Source: Clostridium sp. SY8519 | Lineage (GTDB): Bacteria; Bacillota; Clostridia; Lachnospirales; Lachnospiraceae | Direction of reading: 5' to 3' | Assembly: GCF_000270305.1 (NCBI RefSeq) | Contig: NC_015737.1 | Coordinates: forward strand, 2,046,501-2,110,500 | DNA: 64,000 bases | Shown: piece after piece, positions 18,291-26,693 of the stretch | How positions within the stretch are numbered: position 1 is the stretch's first letter | Layout: each line of letters begins with the position of its first letter | The notes under the pieces: model-generated | What the model was told of the DNA's origin: nothing | Database searches by the model: none | Seen by the model: the letters and a program-made list of their open reading frames with translations, nothing else | Position numbers and translations under genes: made by a program

Positions 18291-18315
18291 ACTTCACTAC
18301 TGTAAGTTGTGAAGT
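18291..18315. promoter_or_regulatory. Inverted repeat in the regulator-hydantoinase divergent region
   Basis: ACTTCAC (18291-18297) and GTGAAGT (18309-18315) form a 7-bp inverted repeat with an 11-base spacer, 22 bases ahead of the regulator start. The position suits an autoregulatory operator. Confidence 0.5.
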
Positions 18316-18447
18316 ATTTCTTCAAGTGTAACAGCAACACATGAAAAATTCAAGACAATTATTTATTCCGGCTGAAAAAAAGTAATGCGATTGCCGAGCT
18401 TTTCAATGAAACAGAAGGCCTGCCCGGCAGCAGGAAAGGTGATGGAA

Positions 18448-19836
18448 ATGAAAACACTGGTAAAAAACGGAACCTTGGTAACAGAAACAGGAGTATTTCC
18501 CGGAGATCTTCTGATTGAAGACGGGAAGATAGCAGCAATTGCGGAATCCCTGGAAGCGCCGGAGGCAGAGGTGATCGACGCTTCCGGGACCTATGTCCTT
18601 CCGGGGGCAGTGGATATTCATACCCATATGGACCTGGATGTAGGCATTGCCCGGGCGGTGGATGATTTTTACACTGGAACAGTGGCCGCGGCCTGCGGCG
18701 GGACCACCACAATCGTGGATCATCTAGCCTTCGGCCCGAAGGGGTGCAGTCCCTGGGAACCCATCCGGGAATACTACCGTCTGGCAGACGGCAACGCAGT
18801 GATTGACTATGGGTTTCATGGGGTTCTGCAGCATGTGAATGAAGACGTGCTGCGTGATATGGCAGATCTTGCGCAGCAGGAAGGGATCACCAGCTTTAAA
18901 GTCTATATGACCTACAATGACATGCTGCAGGATGAAGAAATTCTGCAGGTGCTGGAGCAGGCGAAAGCAAAGAATATCATGATTGCCTTCCACTGTGAGA
19001 ATGACGGAATTGTCACACATCTGCGAAAAAAATTTGTGCGGGAACAGCACACAGAAGCCCGCTTCCATCCCTTGAGCCGTCCGGCAGAAGCGGAGGCGGA
19101 AGCCGTGAACCGCCTGCTGTATCTGGCACAGGTGGCCGGGGAGGCCCCGGTCTATGTGGTCCATCTGTCTTCGGAAAAAGGACTGGAAGAAGTGATGCGC
19201 GCCAGACTGCGGGGGCAGAAACATTTCGGCGTGGAGACCTGCCCCCAGTACCTTCTGCTGACGGACGCGGCCTATGAAGATCCCCAGGAGGGGCTGAAAG
19301 CGATTATGTCCCCGCCGTTAAGAAAAGAGAAGGATCAGGAGGCTCTGTGGCAGGCGCTGCGCGAGGGAGAAATTGATACCGTGGCAACGGATCACTGCCC
19401 GTTTACCTTCGCAAATCAGAAGCAGCAGGGAGCGAAAGACTTTACTGCATGCCCCAGCGGAGCGCCCGGCGTGGAAGAACGCCTGCGCCTGATGTATTCC
19501 GAAGGGGTAAGAAAAGACCGGATCACCCTGCAGCAGCTGGCAGAATACTGCTGCACCAATCCGGCCCGGATCGCAGGCCTGTATCCGAAAAAAGGCGTAC
19601 TGCGGCAGGGCGCGGATGGGGATCTGGTGCTGCTGGATCCACGGAAAGAAACGGTGTTATCCGCCCGCGGAATCCATGGCGCCGCGGATTATACCTGCTA
19701 CGAAGGCTGGAAACTGTCCGGCGCCATTGCGCTGGTGATGCAGCGCGGGCAGGTGATCGTCCGGGAGGATCAGTTCCTGGGTGCCCGCGGAGCAGGACAG
19801 TATCTCAAACGGGGAACCAGCAGCCTGTGCCGGTAA
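18448..19836 (+). CDS. hydA: Dihydropyrimidinase / hydantoinase (amidohydrolase superfamily)
   Basis: 462 residues from ATG 18448, with AGGAAAGGTG at proper distance; upstream in-frame ATGs lack that spacing. It opens cyclic diamides such as dihydropyrimidines, hydantoins or related purine breakdown products using a binuclear metal centre. Visible ligands are the HTHMD metal motif near residue 58, FKVYMTY (carboxylated Lys) near 150, AFHCEN, VHLSSEKG and the Asp of ATDHCPF near 315. Length and motif order match the D-hydantoinase group. Next to the molybdenum hydroxylase it fits purine or hydantoin catabolism. It ends about 20 bases from the convergent PII gene. Confidence 0.9.
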   Translation: MKTLVKNGTLVTETGVFPGDLLIEDGKIAAIAESLEAPEAEVIDASGTYVLPGAVDIHTHMDLDVGIARAVDDFYTGTVAAACGGTTTIVDHLAFGPKGCSPWEPIREYYRLADGNAVIDYGFHGVLQHVNEDVLRDMADLAQQEGITSFKVYMTYNDMLQDEEILQVLEQAKAKNIMIAFHCENDGIVTHLRKKFVREQHTEARFHPLSRPAEAEAEAVNRLLYLAQVAGEAPVYVVHLSSEKGLEEVMRARLRGQKHFGVETCPQYLLLTDAAYEDPQEGLKAIMSPPLRKEKDQEALWQALREGEIDTVATDHCPFTFANQKQQGAKDFTACPSGAPGVEERLRLMYSEGVRKDRITLQQLAEYCCTNPARIAGLYPKKGVLRQGADGDLVLLDPRKETVLSARGIHGAADYTCYEGWKLSGAIALVMQRGQVIVREDQFLGARGAGQYLKRGTSSLCR

Positions 19837-19858
19837 CTACCGCAGCCATCAGACTGTG

Positions 19859-20206
19859 TCAGTAAATAGCGCTTGGTCCGTGTTCGCCGGTGCGGATCCG
19901 GACCGCGTCTCTTAATTCATAGATAAAGATCTTGCCGTCTCCCGGATTTCCGGTGCGGGCAATGGCCGCAATGGTATCCACCACTTTTTCCGCCCACTTT
20001 TCATCAGAGACTACGATTTCAAATTTGATTTTCGGCAGCATGTTGATGGCGACTTTGCTGCCTCGGACAATCTGCGTGTACCCTTTCTGGGTACCGCAGC
20101 CCATCACCTGGGTCACGGTAATGCCGTGTACGTCGATGGCGTTCAGGGCGTCTTTGATATCCTCATATAATTCTTCCCGCACAATGGCGTCAATTTTTAT
20201 CATCAT
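19859..20206 (-). CDS. glnK: PII nitrogen regulatory protein
   Basis: 115 residues from the first ATG of ATGATG (RBS GGAAAGGA upstream on the minus strand). It follows amtB by 16 bases, the classical amtB-glnK pair, in which PII plugs the ammonium channel under nitrogen sufficiency. The signatures GCGTQKGYTQIVRGSK (T-loop), KIKFEIVVSD and TGNPGDGKIFIYEL...IRTGE (C-signature) are present. The T-loop position equal to E. coli Tyr51 is Val (QIVRG in place of ELYRG), so uridylylation at that site cannot occur. Other T-loop residues also diverge from the GlnB/GlnK norm. Confidence 0.93.
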   Translation of the reverse strand: MMIKIDAIVREELYEDIKDALNAIDVHGITVTQVMGCGTQKGYTQIVRGSKVAINMLPKIKFEIVVSDEKWAEKVVDTIAAIARTGNPGDGKIFIYELRDAVRIRTGEHGPSAIY

Positions 20207-20222
20207 AATGCAGATTCCTTTC

Positions 20223-21464
20223 CTAATCCAGACCGTTGAAGGACGGATATGCGTTCTCGCCGTGCTGTGTAAGATCCAGACCACGGCGCTCTTCTTCCGG
20301 TGTTACCCGCAGAGGGGTGAATAAGGAGACGAGTTTCGCGCAGATCCAGGTGCCGATGACGGCAATGGCAATGGTAATGACAATGGAGATCAGCTGTGCC
20401 CGGAACAGGTGCCAGTCACCGAAGACCAGACCGTTCCAGCGTGCCACAGGATTGATGGAACGCCGGGTAAACAGACCGGTGGCAATGCCGCCCCAGATTC
20501 CGCCGATTCCATGGCAGCCGAAGGCGTCCAGCGCATCGTCATATCCGAAAAACTGCTTGACTCTGGAAATCATCAGATAACACAGGGGGCTGACCACAAT
20601 GCCGGTAATCAGGGAAGCCCATACCGGCAGGAAGCCGGCGCCCGGCGTGATGGCCACAAGTCCCAGTACAGCGCCGGTGGAAGCGCCTACCACAGTGGGT
20701 TTGCCCTGCACGATGACATCCATGATCATCCAGGTCACCATGGCGGCGGCACAGGAGGTGTTGGTGGTAATAAAGGCGTGGGACGCGAGTACGCCTGCGC
20801 TCAGCGCGCTTCCGGCATTGAAGCCGAACCAGCCGAACCAGAGGAGGGAGGCCCCCAGCAGAATAAACGGAATATTGTGTGTCCGGTAAGAGACTTTATT
20901 ATATCCCAGGCGTCTGCCCAGCATAATGGACAGAATCAGTCCGCTGACACCGGAACTGATGTGTACCACATTGCCTCCGGCAAAATCCACTGATCCGAGG
21001 ATTTCACCCAGAAATCCGCTTTTTCCCCATACCATGTGAGCCAGCGGATAGTATACCAGAAGGGACCAGAAAATAATGAAGAAAAACAGCGCTTTGAACC
21101 GGATCCGTCCGGCCACGGAGCCGGTGATCAGCGCCGGCGTGATCAGCGCGAACATCATCTGGAAGGCAGCATAGGTAAAGGAAGGAATCGTCGGCGCGTA
21201 GGCGCTGGAGCTGTTTTCCAGATTCATGAAGCAGAAATTCTTCAAAGAACCGATGATGCCGAAATGATCGCCGCTGAACGAGAGGCTGTATCCCACAAGA
21301 ATCCACATTACCGACGCCACTCCCATGATAAAGAAGGAAGACATCATGGTGTTCAGGACATTCTTGCGCCGTTCCATGCCTCCGTAAAAGAATGCGAGCC
21401 CCGGTGTCATGAGCATGACAAGGGCGGTTGAGATGATGATAAATGCCGTATCTCCGTGATTCAT
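20223..21464 (-). CDS. amtB: Ammonium transporter
   Basis: 413 residues from ATG 21464 (GGGGGGCTAAC upstream). It is an Amt/Rh channel with about 11 transmembrane helices. Family marks: FFYGGMERRKNVLNTM, the S/F gate region, DFAGGNVVHISSGVSGL (first pore His), WFGWFGFNAGSAL, and DDALDAFGCHGIGGIWGGIATGLF (second pore His). The short cytoplasmic tail ends EEERRGLDLTQHGENAYPSF, as in PII-controlled homologues. The transcript begins about 187 bases upstream and meets a terminator at once, so expression is probably attenuated. Confidence 0.95.
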   Translation of the reverse strand: MNHGDTAFIIISTALVMLMTPGLAFFYGGMERRKNVLNTMMSSFFIMGVASVMWILVGYSLSFSGDHFGIIGSLKNFCFMNLENSSSAYAPTIPSFTYAAFQMMFALITPALITGSVAGRIRFKALFFFIIFWSLLVYYPLAHMVWGKSGFLGEILGSVDFAGGNVVHISSGVSGLILSIMLGRRLGYNKVSYRTHNIPFILLGASLLWFGWFGFNAGSALSAGVLASHAFITTNTSCAAAMVTWMIMDVIVQGKPTVVGASTGAVLGLVAITPGAGFLPVWASLITGIVVSPLCYLMISRVKQFFGYDDALDAFGCHGIGGIWGGIATGLFTRRSINPVARWNGLVFGDWHLFRAQLISIVITIAIAVIGTWICAKLVSLFTPLRVTPEEERRGLDLTQHGENAYPSFNGLD

Positions 21465-21597
21465 GTTAGCCCCCCGAAATAGTAAAGTAATGAAAAGGCT
21501 GCGCTGCAGGTTTTGCCCTTTGCCGGAAAAAGCGTGCCCTGGTGTATGGAACAACCGGATGCAGGGAGCGCCCCGGACAGCGGATGCCTTTCGCGCA

Positions 21598-21639
21598 AAT
21601 AAAAAAAGGCGTCAGGAACGAGCGGTTCCTGACGCCTTT
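21598..21639 (-). terminator. Promoter-proximal terminator in the amtB leader
   Basis: Perfect 15-bp stem (21605-21619 with 21625-21639), 5-base loop, and on the minus strand a run of seven T. It lies between the amtB promoter and amtB, with no other minus-strand gene upstream, so it reads as an attenuator at about +11 to +45 of the transcript. Confidence 0.85.
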
Positions 21640-21656
21640 GTCAGACTACGGAGTTT

Positions 21657-21685
21657 AGATTACCATTCTGTGGATGAGCTGTCAA
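21657..21685 (-). promoter_or_regulatory. amtB promoter
   Basis: On the minus strand, TTGACA (21680-21685), 17 bases, then TAATCT (21657-21662). It predicts a start near 21650. The interval 21465-21848 otherwise holds only the attenuator and the start region of the next gene. Confidence 0.78.
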
Positions 21686-21848
21686 TAAAAACAGGAAAAT
21701 TTCTGAAGGCTGAAAACCAGGACATCCGTATTTCGCTGACTTCTCGGAAGGAGGTTCTTGTGATAAAATAAATGGGAGAAGAAGAAACGGAAAGAACCAG
21801 GGCAGGAACAGCGCCCGGATCCCCGGTATGCGGGCAGGGAGGAATGGA

Positions 21849-22688
21849 ATGATCAGACGAATACACGCAGTATATTTCAGCGCCGGGGGCAATACGGCAG
21901 GTACGGTGATGAAAACAGCCGCCTCTATCGGGAACCGGTTCGGCCTCCGGGTGCAGACGGATGACTTTACCCGTCTCCGGGATCACAGCCGGGAAAGGGC
22001 TTACGGACCGGAAGATCTGGTGATTTTCGGCGTGCCCACATATGCGGGGCGGGTGCCCAATAAGATGCTTCCCTGCATCCGGCAGCTTTTTCATGGGGAC
22101 AGGACCCAGGCGGTGGCCCTGGTAACCTTCGGCAACCGCAGCTTTGACAGTTCGCTGGCGGAACTTACCGAAGAGCTGACAGGGAACGGGTTTCATGTCA
22201 TCGCGGCAGCGGCCGTGGTCTGCCCCCACAGTTTCGCGAATATCGGCGGCGGCAGGCCGGACCGGGAAGACCGGAAAATTCTGAAACAGTTCGCGGCGGA
22301 TGTGGTGGCGAAGATCCGTGCCTGCGAAGGAATCCGGCCGGAAGACGACAGGCTTCCGGAGGCGGTCTCCCTGGGGGATTACGGTAAGGTGGGGCCATAC
22401 TATGTTCCTATGGGGATGGATGGTCAGCCGGCTGTGTTTCTGAAAGCAAAGCCAAAGACAGACAGCAGAAAGTGCAGCCAATGCGGAATCTGCGCAGAAG
22501 GCTGTCCGATGGGTTCCATTTCTTTTGAAAACCCTGCGCAGGTCAGCGGAATCTGCATCAAATGCCAAGCATGTGTCAAAGGGTGCCCACAGAAGGCAAA
22601 ATATTTTGATGATCCGGCGTTCCTGTCCCATAAGCAAAAACTGGAAACGGATTACCGGCGGCGGGCGGAACTGAAAGTGTTTCTCTGA
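21849..22688 (+). CDS. EFR1-type flavodoxin-ferredoxin protein
   Basis: 279 residues from ATG 21849 with GGGAGGA 5 bases upstream. The N-terminal ~170 residues form a flavodoxin-like domain (VYFSAGGNTAGTVMKTA as FMN phosphate loop; VIFGVPTYAGRVPNKM). The C-terminus has two [4Fe-4S] ferredoxin motifs (CSQCGICAEGCPMGSI and CIKCQACVKGCPQKA). It is a soluble electron carrier or small flavoprotein reductase of the EFR1 group common in clostridia. An extended -10 TGATAAAAT lies at 21761-21769. It is followed by 363 bases without a gene. Confidence 0.87.
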   Translation: MIRRIHAVYFSAGGNTAGTVMKTAASIGNRFGLRVQTDDFTRLRDHSRERAYGPEDLVIFGVPTYAGRVPNKMLPCIRQLFHGDRTQAVALVTFGNRSFDSSLAELTEELTGNGFHVIAAAAVVCPHSFANIGGGRPDREDRKILKQFAADVVAKIRACEGIRPEDDRLPEAVSLGDYGKVGPYYVPMGMDGQPAVFLKAKPKTDSRKCSQCGICAEGCPMGSISFENPAQVSGICIKCQACVKGCPQKAKYFDDPAFLSHKQKLETDYRRRAELKVFL

Positions 22689-22708
22689 GAAAAACAGAGG
22701 GCGTCCGG

Positions 22709-22781
22709 ACCGAAAGGAATTTTTTCGTAGGAAACCGGCAGACGGGCAAACCGAAAGGAATATCTCTGAGGAAACCGGCAG
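22709..22781 (+). repeat. Two imperfect direct repeats of about 33 bases, period 41
   Basis: Units at 22709-22741 and 22750-22781 share ACCGAAAGGAAT and GGAAACCGGCAG with a variable middle. The gene-free stretch 22689-23051 contains only these repeats and an extended -10 (TGATAAAAT, 22991-22999) for the next gene. Confidence 0.6.
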
Positions 22782-23051
22782 GTGTTTATCCGGAAAAACG
22801 ATTACACAGAACAGCGGATCAGGTCTTTTCCCCGGGGTCCCTCCTGGCGGGAACAAATGAGGGAAACCCGCTGTTTTCAACGGGCTCCGGTGATTCGGGC
22901 CGGACAGCAGCCGGCGGAACCGGGCCGGAAAGGCATTGGAAATAATCGGATTATTGCATTGACGGAGATTTGAGACGGAAAGAACGTATATGATAAAATA
23001 AAAGAGAAATACAGAGACAGACAGCCAGTATGGCGGAAAGCGAGTGAAAAG

Positions 23052-24044
23052 ATGAAGATTTTAGGCGTATCACTGGGAACCAGAAACGGAAACAATGACA
23101 CCATGTGTCGGGTTGCGCTGGAGGCTGCGCAGGAAGCAGGGGCAGAGATCGAATTTATCCACCTGTTTGACTGGGATATCAAGTACTGCAGCGGCTGTGT
23201 GGCATGTTCCAGAGGTCTGGTGATGGGAAAAGGCATGATCTGCACCCAGAAAGATGACTTCAAGGCACTGTATGAAAAGATGGTGGAAGCTGACGGTGTG
23301 CTGTTTGTAGATCCGATTTACGAATCCGGCGGATCCGGCCTGTTCCATGTCATTACCGACCGTATGGGCCCCGGACACGATACCGGACTGATGTTTGGCG
23401 CCAATGAACAGATGAAAGCGGCTGGCAAGGAAGGTCTGGATGCGAAATATTTCAAACAGAAAGCTATTTCTTTTGTAGGAATCGGCGGTTCTGACTGGGC
23501 GGTTCGCGTGGAGACGGATCACGCGATGCTGGCCATGAGCCCGGGATGGAAGGTAATCAACAACGAATTTTTCTCCTGGAGCAAAGATGTTATCATGCAG
23601 GATGACAAGATCGCCCGGATGCAGGAGATCGGACGCAATCTGGTGGAAGCTGCGAAAGAGATTGCGGAAGACAACGCAAAGTGCCATGCATTCCCGATCG
23701 CGGAACTGACAGAAAAGTCCTACTGGAAAGGTACTCCGGGTACCTGCCCGCATTGCCAGGGCAATGCCTTCTATATTTTCCCCGGAACAACACATGTAGT
23801 CTGTGAGCTCTGTGGACTGGAAGGCACGCTGAAGATCGTGGACGATGCCTTTACCTTTGATTTTGACCCTTCCACCGAGTGGCATGCCCATGATACTATG
23901 TCAGGAAAGAAAGCCCACGGAGATGATATTTTTGAAAATGAAGGCCGTCTGATGAATCTGGGCAAAGATCCGGAATTCAAGGCAAGAAAGGCACACTATA
24001 CATCAGTAATTGCGCCGACACCGTCTCCGTCGAAAGAAAAATAA
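23052..24044 (+). CDS. Iron-sulfur flavoprotein-like / NADPH-dependent FMN reductase family with zinc-ribbon tail
   Basis: 330 residues. The N-terminal flavodoxin-like domain starts KILGVSLGTRNGNNDTM and has a compact cysteine cluster CSGCVAC followed by another Cys 12 positions on (MICTQKDDF), as in Isf-type flavoproteins. The C-terminal ~110 residues contain a zinc-ribbon-like CPHC...CELC pair and a charged tail that I do not recognise. It probably transfers electrons from or to a metabolic partner. The methyltransferase at 24066 follows at 21 bases, so they share a transcript. Confidence 0.8.
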   Translation: MKILGVSLGTRNGNNDTMCRVALEAAQEAGAEIEFIHLFDWDIKYCSGCVACSRGLVMGKGMICTQKDDFKALYEKMVEADGVLFVDPIYESGGSGLFHVITDRMGPGHDTGLMFGANEQMKAAGKEGLDAKYFKQKAISFVGIGGSDWAVRVETDHAMLAMSPGWKVINNEFFSWSKDVIMQDDKIARMQEIGRNLVEAAKEIAEDNAKCHAFPIAELTEKSYWKGTPGTCPHCQGNAFYIFPGTTHVVCELCGLEGTLKIVDDAFTFDFDPSTEWHAHDTMSGKKAHGDDIFENEGRLMNLGKDPEFKARKAHYTSVIAPTPSPSKEK

Positions 24045-24065
24045 GCAGACAGAAAGGAAACACCT

Positions 24066-25271
24066 GTGGGACAGGCAGCAAGAAAGAAGCGCATTCTGGC
24101 TCCGCTGCAGAGAATCGGACTGAATAAAATTAACGATATTGCCGCCGGGCTGAAGGAGCAGTTTGGCGAAGCGAAAGCGGAAGAAATCATGAACGAGTGG
24201 GAGCGCCTTTCGGCGCTCCCCGGAACAGCGGAAGGAGCAGGCGCGCAGAATGCGCTTTACGAATATCTGAACAGTGATTTTGCCCTGAGTATGCTGGTGG
24301 CGTGCTATACAGACGCCGCGATTATCCGGCAGTTTGCGTTGTGGATTTACGAGCACCGGGAGCTGTTCGGCGGCACGATATTGGATGTGGGATGCGGGAC
24401 CGGCATCCTCACCTGCTTTCTGGCATTGGTTCTTCCGGAGGCCAGGATTTTCGCGGTGGACCGTTCGGAAAACTGTATCCGGACCGCTCGGAAAATACAG
24501 GAGATCATGCAGGCGGAAAATGTGGAGTTTTGCCGGATGACGGCAGAGGAACTGCAGGGCAGGACCTTTTCCACGGTGCTGTCTGCCCGCACCTTCCATG
24601 AGAATATCGGCATCCGCCGGACGGAATACCGGTTCCGCGGATTTTCAGAACAGGCAGAGATCTATCGGCAGATCTATCTGCCTTATTGCCGTACTTTGAG
24701 TGAACGGACCGCGCCGGGAGGAACTCTGATCTGCATGGAGAGGAACCATATGGATACGGAATTTTACGGGATGCTGCAGGCGCTGGCAGACTGCGGCTGC
24801 CGGGTTCGCCCGGACAGCCTGACGGAGCTTTCCTGCGAGGAATCCGATTTTCGGGAAAAATCCTCGTTTTTATGCATGGCCGCTGATCGGACGGCCTGCG
24901 GGGAGGCAGACGCAGAACCGGATGCTTTGGACAGGGAAGAACTGTTTCGGGTCTGGAGTGAGAGAGCTTTCAGCAGGAGCGGAGATCCGGAGCACTTCAC
25001 CCGCCCGCAGACCGACTGGTATGTGGAACAGCATGCCGGGGAACTGCTGGAAGGGTATGCCACGTATGATGACAGCGGGACCCAGCTGGCCCGGGCCTGC
25101 CTGTACCGGGACAGGAGTGATCCGGACGTGTTTCTGATGCATCAGGCCAATTACGGACAGGCGGGCGTGCAGGTGCTTCCCATGGAGGCCCTCGGGGAAG
25201 CCAGGGAGATCTTTGCGGATCACAGAAGAGTGGATGCGGCCCGTGGATTTCAGGTAAGGCCTGTCATCTGA
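24066..25271 (+). CDS. Class I SAM-dependent methyltransferase with extended C-terminus
   Basis: 401 residues from GTG 24066 (GAAAGGAAACACCT upstream). A helical N-terminal region of ~95 residues precedes a Rossmann methyltransferase core: ILDVGCGTGILTCFLA (SAM loop), VDRSENCIRTARK and FCRMTAEEL. The rest (~residues 180-401) has no motif I can name. Its substrate is not evident. The neighbours are redox proteins, which hints at modification of a small molecule in an anaerobic stress setting, but this is inference. Confidence 0.75.
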   Translation: MGQAARKKRILAPLQRIGLNKINDIAAGLKEQFGEAKAEEIMNEWERLSALPGTAEGAGAQNALYEYLNSDFALSMLVACYTDAAIIRQFALWIYEHRELFGGTILDVGCGTGILTCFLALVLPEARIFAVDRSENCIRTARKIQEIMQAENVEFCRMTAEELQGRTFSTVLSARTFHENIGIRRTEYRFRGFSEQAEIYRQIYLPYCRTLSERTAPGGTLICMERNHMDTEFYGMLQALADCGCRVRPDSLTELSCEESDFREKSSFLCMAADRTACGEADAEPDALDREELFRVWSERAFSRSGDPEHFTRPQTDWYVEQHAGELLEGYATYDDSGTQLARACLYRDRSDPDVFLMHQANYGQAGVQVLPMEALGEAREIFADHRRVDAARGFQVRPVI

Positions 25272-25314
25272 GATCTGTCATCGAAAACATGTCTTCCGAG
25301 AAACTGTCTGAAAT

Positions 25315-25328
25315 GTTGCGGACGCAAC
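25315..25328. promoter_or_regulatory. Palindromic operator GTTGC-N4-GCAAC before the diiron MBL gene
   Basis: The perfect half-sites have CRP/FNR-type spacing (TGTTGC-N4-GCAACA). A -35-like TTGACT lies at 25333-25338 and TAGTAT at 25351-25356, which would centre the palindrome near -42. The same motif precedes asrABC at 49933. Confidence 0.6.
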
Positions 25329-25403
25329 AGCGTTGACTGGGAAAAGCCGATAGTATTTTTACAGAACGTATGGAAAGCAGACAAAAGTCAAGGAGGACCA
25401 ATT

Positions 25404-26105
25404 ATGATATACAAAATTTCCGAGCGGGTAACCGTGCTTGGCAGCGCCGTGCAGAAGCCGAGTATCAGCATTACTTTTCTGGGCTATCTGGTGCGCGGGG
25501 AGAAAAATATTCTCATTGACACCGCACCGGAGAAAAAGGCGGAAGCCTACCTGGAGGAACTGGAGTCACAGATTGATCTGGGGGAGATTGACGCAGTGAT
25601 CCAGAATCATTCTGAAGGCGATCACAGCGGGGCACTGAAGAAGATTTTGCCGAAGCTTCCGGGTGTGCCGGTATACTGCACGGAAGCCTGCAAAAAGAAC
25701 CTGGCCGGGCATTTTCCGGATACGGAATTTATTGCGGTAGAGGATCGGTCTGAACTGCAGCTGGGCGATCTGAAATTCCGCTTTTATCATACACCGGGCC
25801 TGCACTGGCCGGATAATATGGTAACCTGGCTGGAAACAGAAAACATTCTGTTTTCCAATGATCTGTTCGGTCAGTATACCGCTGCGGAACCTCCGCTGGA
25901 TACCGAACTGTCAGAAGAAGTGCTGCTGCAGGGAACAGAAAGCTATTTCAACAAGGTGTTCGGGCCATCATCACCGGAAGAGCGTCAGGTGATCGAAGAG
26001 ATTCTCGCGCTGGTGCCTCAGACGATTGCTGTGGGCCATGGCGTGATTCTCAGGGAGAAAATCCACCTTGTGGCAGAATACTATCGCAGTAAAATCAAAG
26101 GATAG
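25404..26105 (+). CDS. FprA-like diiron metallo-beta-lactamase protein lacking the flavodoxin domain
   Basis: 233 residues. All seven diiron ligands of flavodiiron NO/O2 reductases appear: the H-x-E-x-D-H set in NHSEGDHSG, His in PGLHWPDNM, Asp in FSNDLFGQY and His in VGHGVILR. Flavodiiron proteins are about 400 residues with a C-terminal flavodoxin; here the chain stops after the beta-lactamase domain, so a separate flavoprotein must supply electrons. AAGGAGGACCAATT supports the ATG. Likely role is NO or O2 scavenging in an anaerobe. The VOC gene follows at 27 bases. Confidence 0.86.
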   Translation: MIYKISERVTVLGSAVQKPSISITFLGYLVRGEKNILIDTAPEKKAEAYLEELESQIDLGEIDAVIQNHSEGDHSGALKKILPKLPGVPVYCTEACKKNLAGHFPDTEFIAVEDRSELQLGDLKFRFYHTPGLHWPDNMVTWLETENILFSNDLFGQYTAAEPPLDTELSEEVLLQGTESYFNKVFGPSSPEERQVIEEILALVPQTIAVGHGVILREKIHLVAEYYRSKIKG

Positions 26106-26132
26106 AAGGACAGCAAACGGAGGCAGAGCCTT

Positions 26133-26600
26133 ATGGTGACCATCAGCGGAGTGAATCATTTTGCCATCAGTGTGCCGGATCTGGAAGAAACCATTGCCTG
26201 GTATCACCGGGTATTTGGATTTGAAGTCTTTGACCGGTCAGAGATTCCCGGCGAGGGGATTAAAGTATGTCATATGACGGGACATGGGCTGATTCTGGAG
26301 GTCTTCCAGCCGCCCGGCGGATGTACACTGCCGCCGGAACGAAGGATTCCCAATGCGGATCTGATGGTCAACGGCAACAAACATCTGTCCTTTGGCGTCC
26401 CGGATGGAGAGACCGCGAAACAGCAGCTTCTGGCAGACGGCGTGGAGCTGGTGTTTGAGGCAGAAGTAGACGATACATACGGAATCTTTATCCATGACAA
26501 CAGCGGAAATCTGATCGAGATTTTTGAGGAAAAGGGTCCCTGGTACGACCGGATCGCGGAACAGCTGCAGGGGGTACGGCCCAAAGAAGAGCAGGGGTAG
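26133..26600 (+). CDS. VOC (glyoxalase/bleomycin resistance) family protein
   Basis: 155 residues with two beta-alpha-beta-beta-beta modules: NHFAISVPDLEETIAWYHRVFGFE at the start and the second module ending YGIFIHDNSGNLIEIFE. The metal-ligand positions (His near residue 9, the Glu of ILEVFQ, His near 90, Glu near 143) look occupied, so a metal-dependent isomerase or dioxygenase role is possible. No substrate is implied. GGAGGCAGAGCCTT precedes the ATG. It is probably co-transcribed with the diiron MBL protein. Confidence 0.85.
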   Translation: MVTISGVNHFAISVPDLEETIAWYHRVFGFEVFDRSEIPGEGIKVCHMTGHGLILEVFQPPGGCTLPPERRIPNADLMVNGNKHLSFGVPDGETAKQQLLADGVELVFEAEVDDTYGIFIHDNSGNLIEIFEEKGPWYDRIAEQLQGVRPKEEQG

Positions 26601-26630
26601 TGTTCAGAAAAGAATATGACACAGCAGACT

Positions 26631-26693
26631 GAAAGCCTGGTGGGAACAATGGAAACCGTTTAATGCCGGTTCCACTGTTCGCTCCAGGCTTTC
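26631..26693. terminator. Long hairpin between convergent VOC and LytTR genes
   Basis: GAAAGCCTGG (26631-26640) pairs with CCAGGCTTTC at the far end, with further pairing of GGAAC/GTTCC-type segments inside. The right arm lies inside the last codons of the LytTR gene, and it may end both transcripts. There is no long T-tract. Confidence 0.5.
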
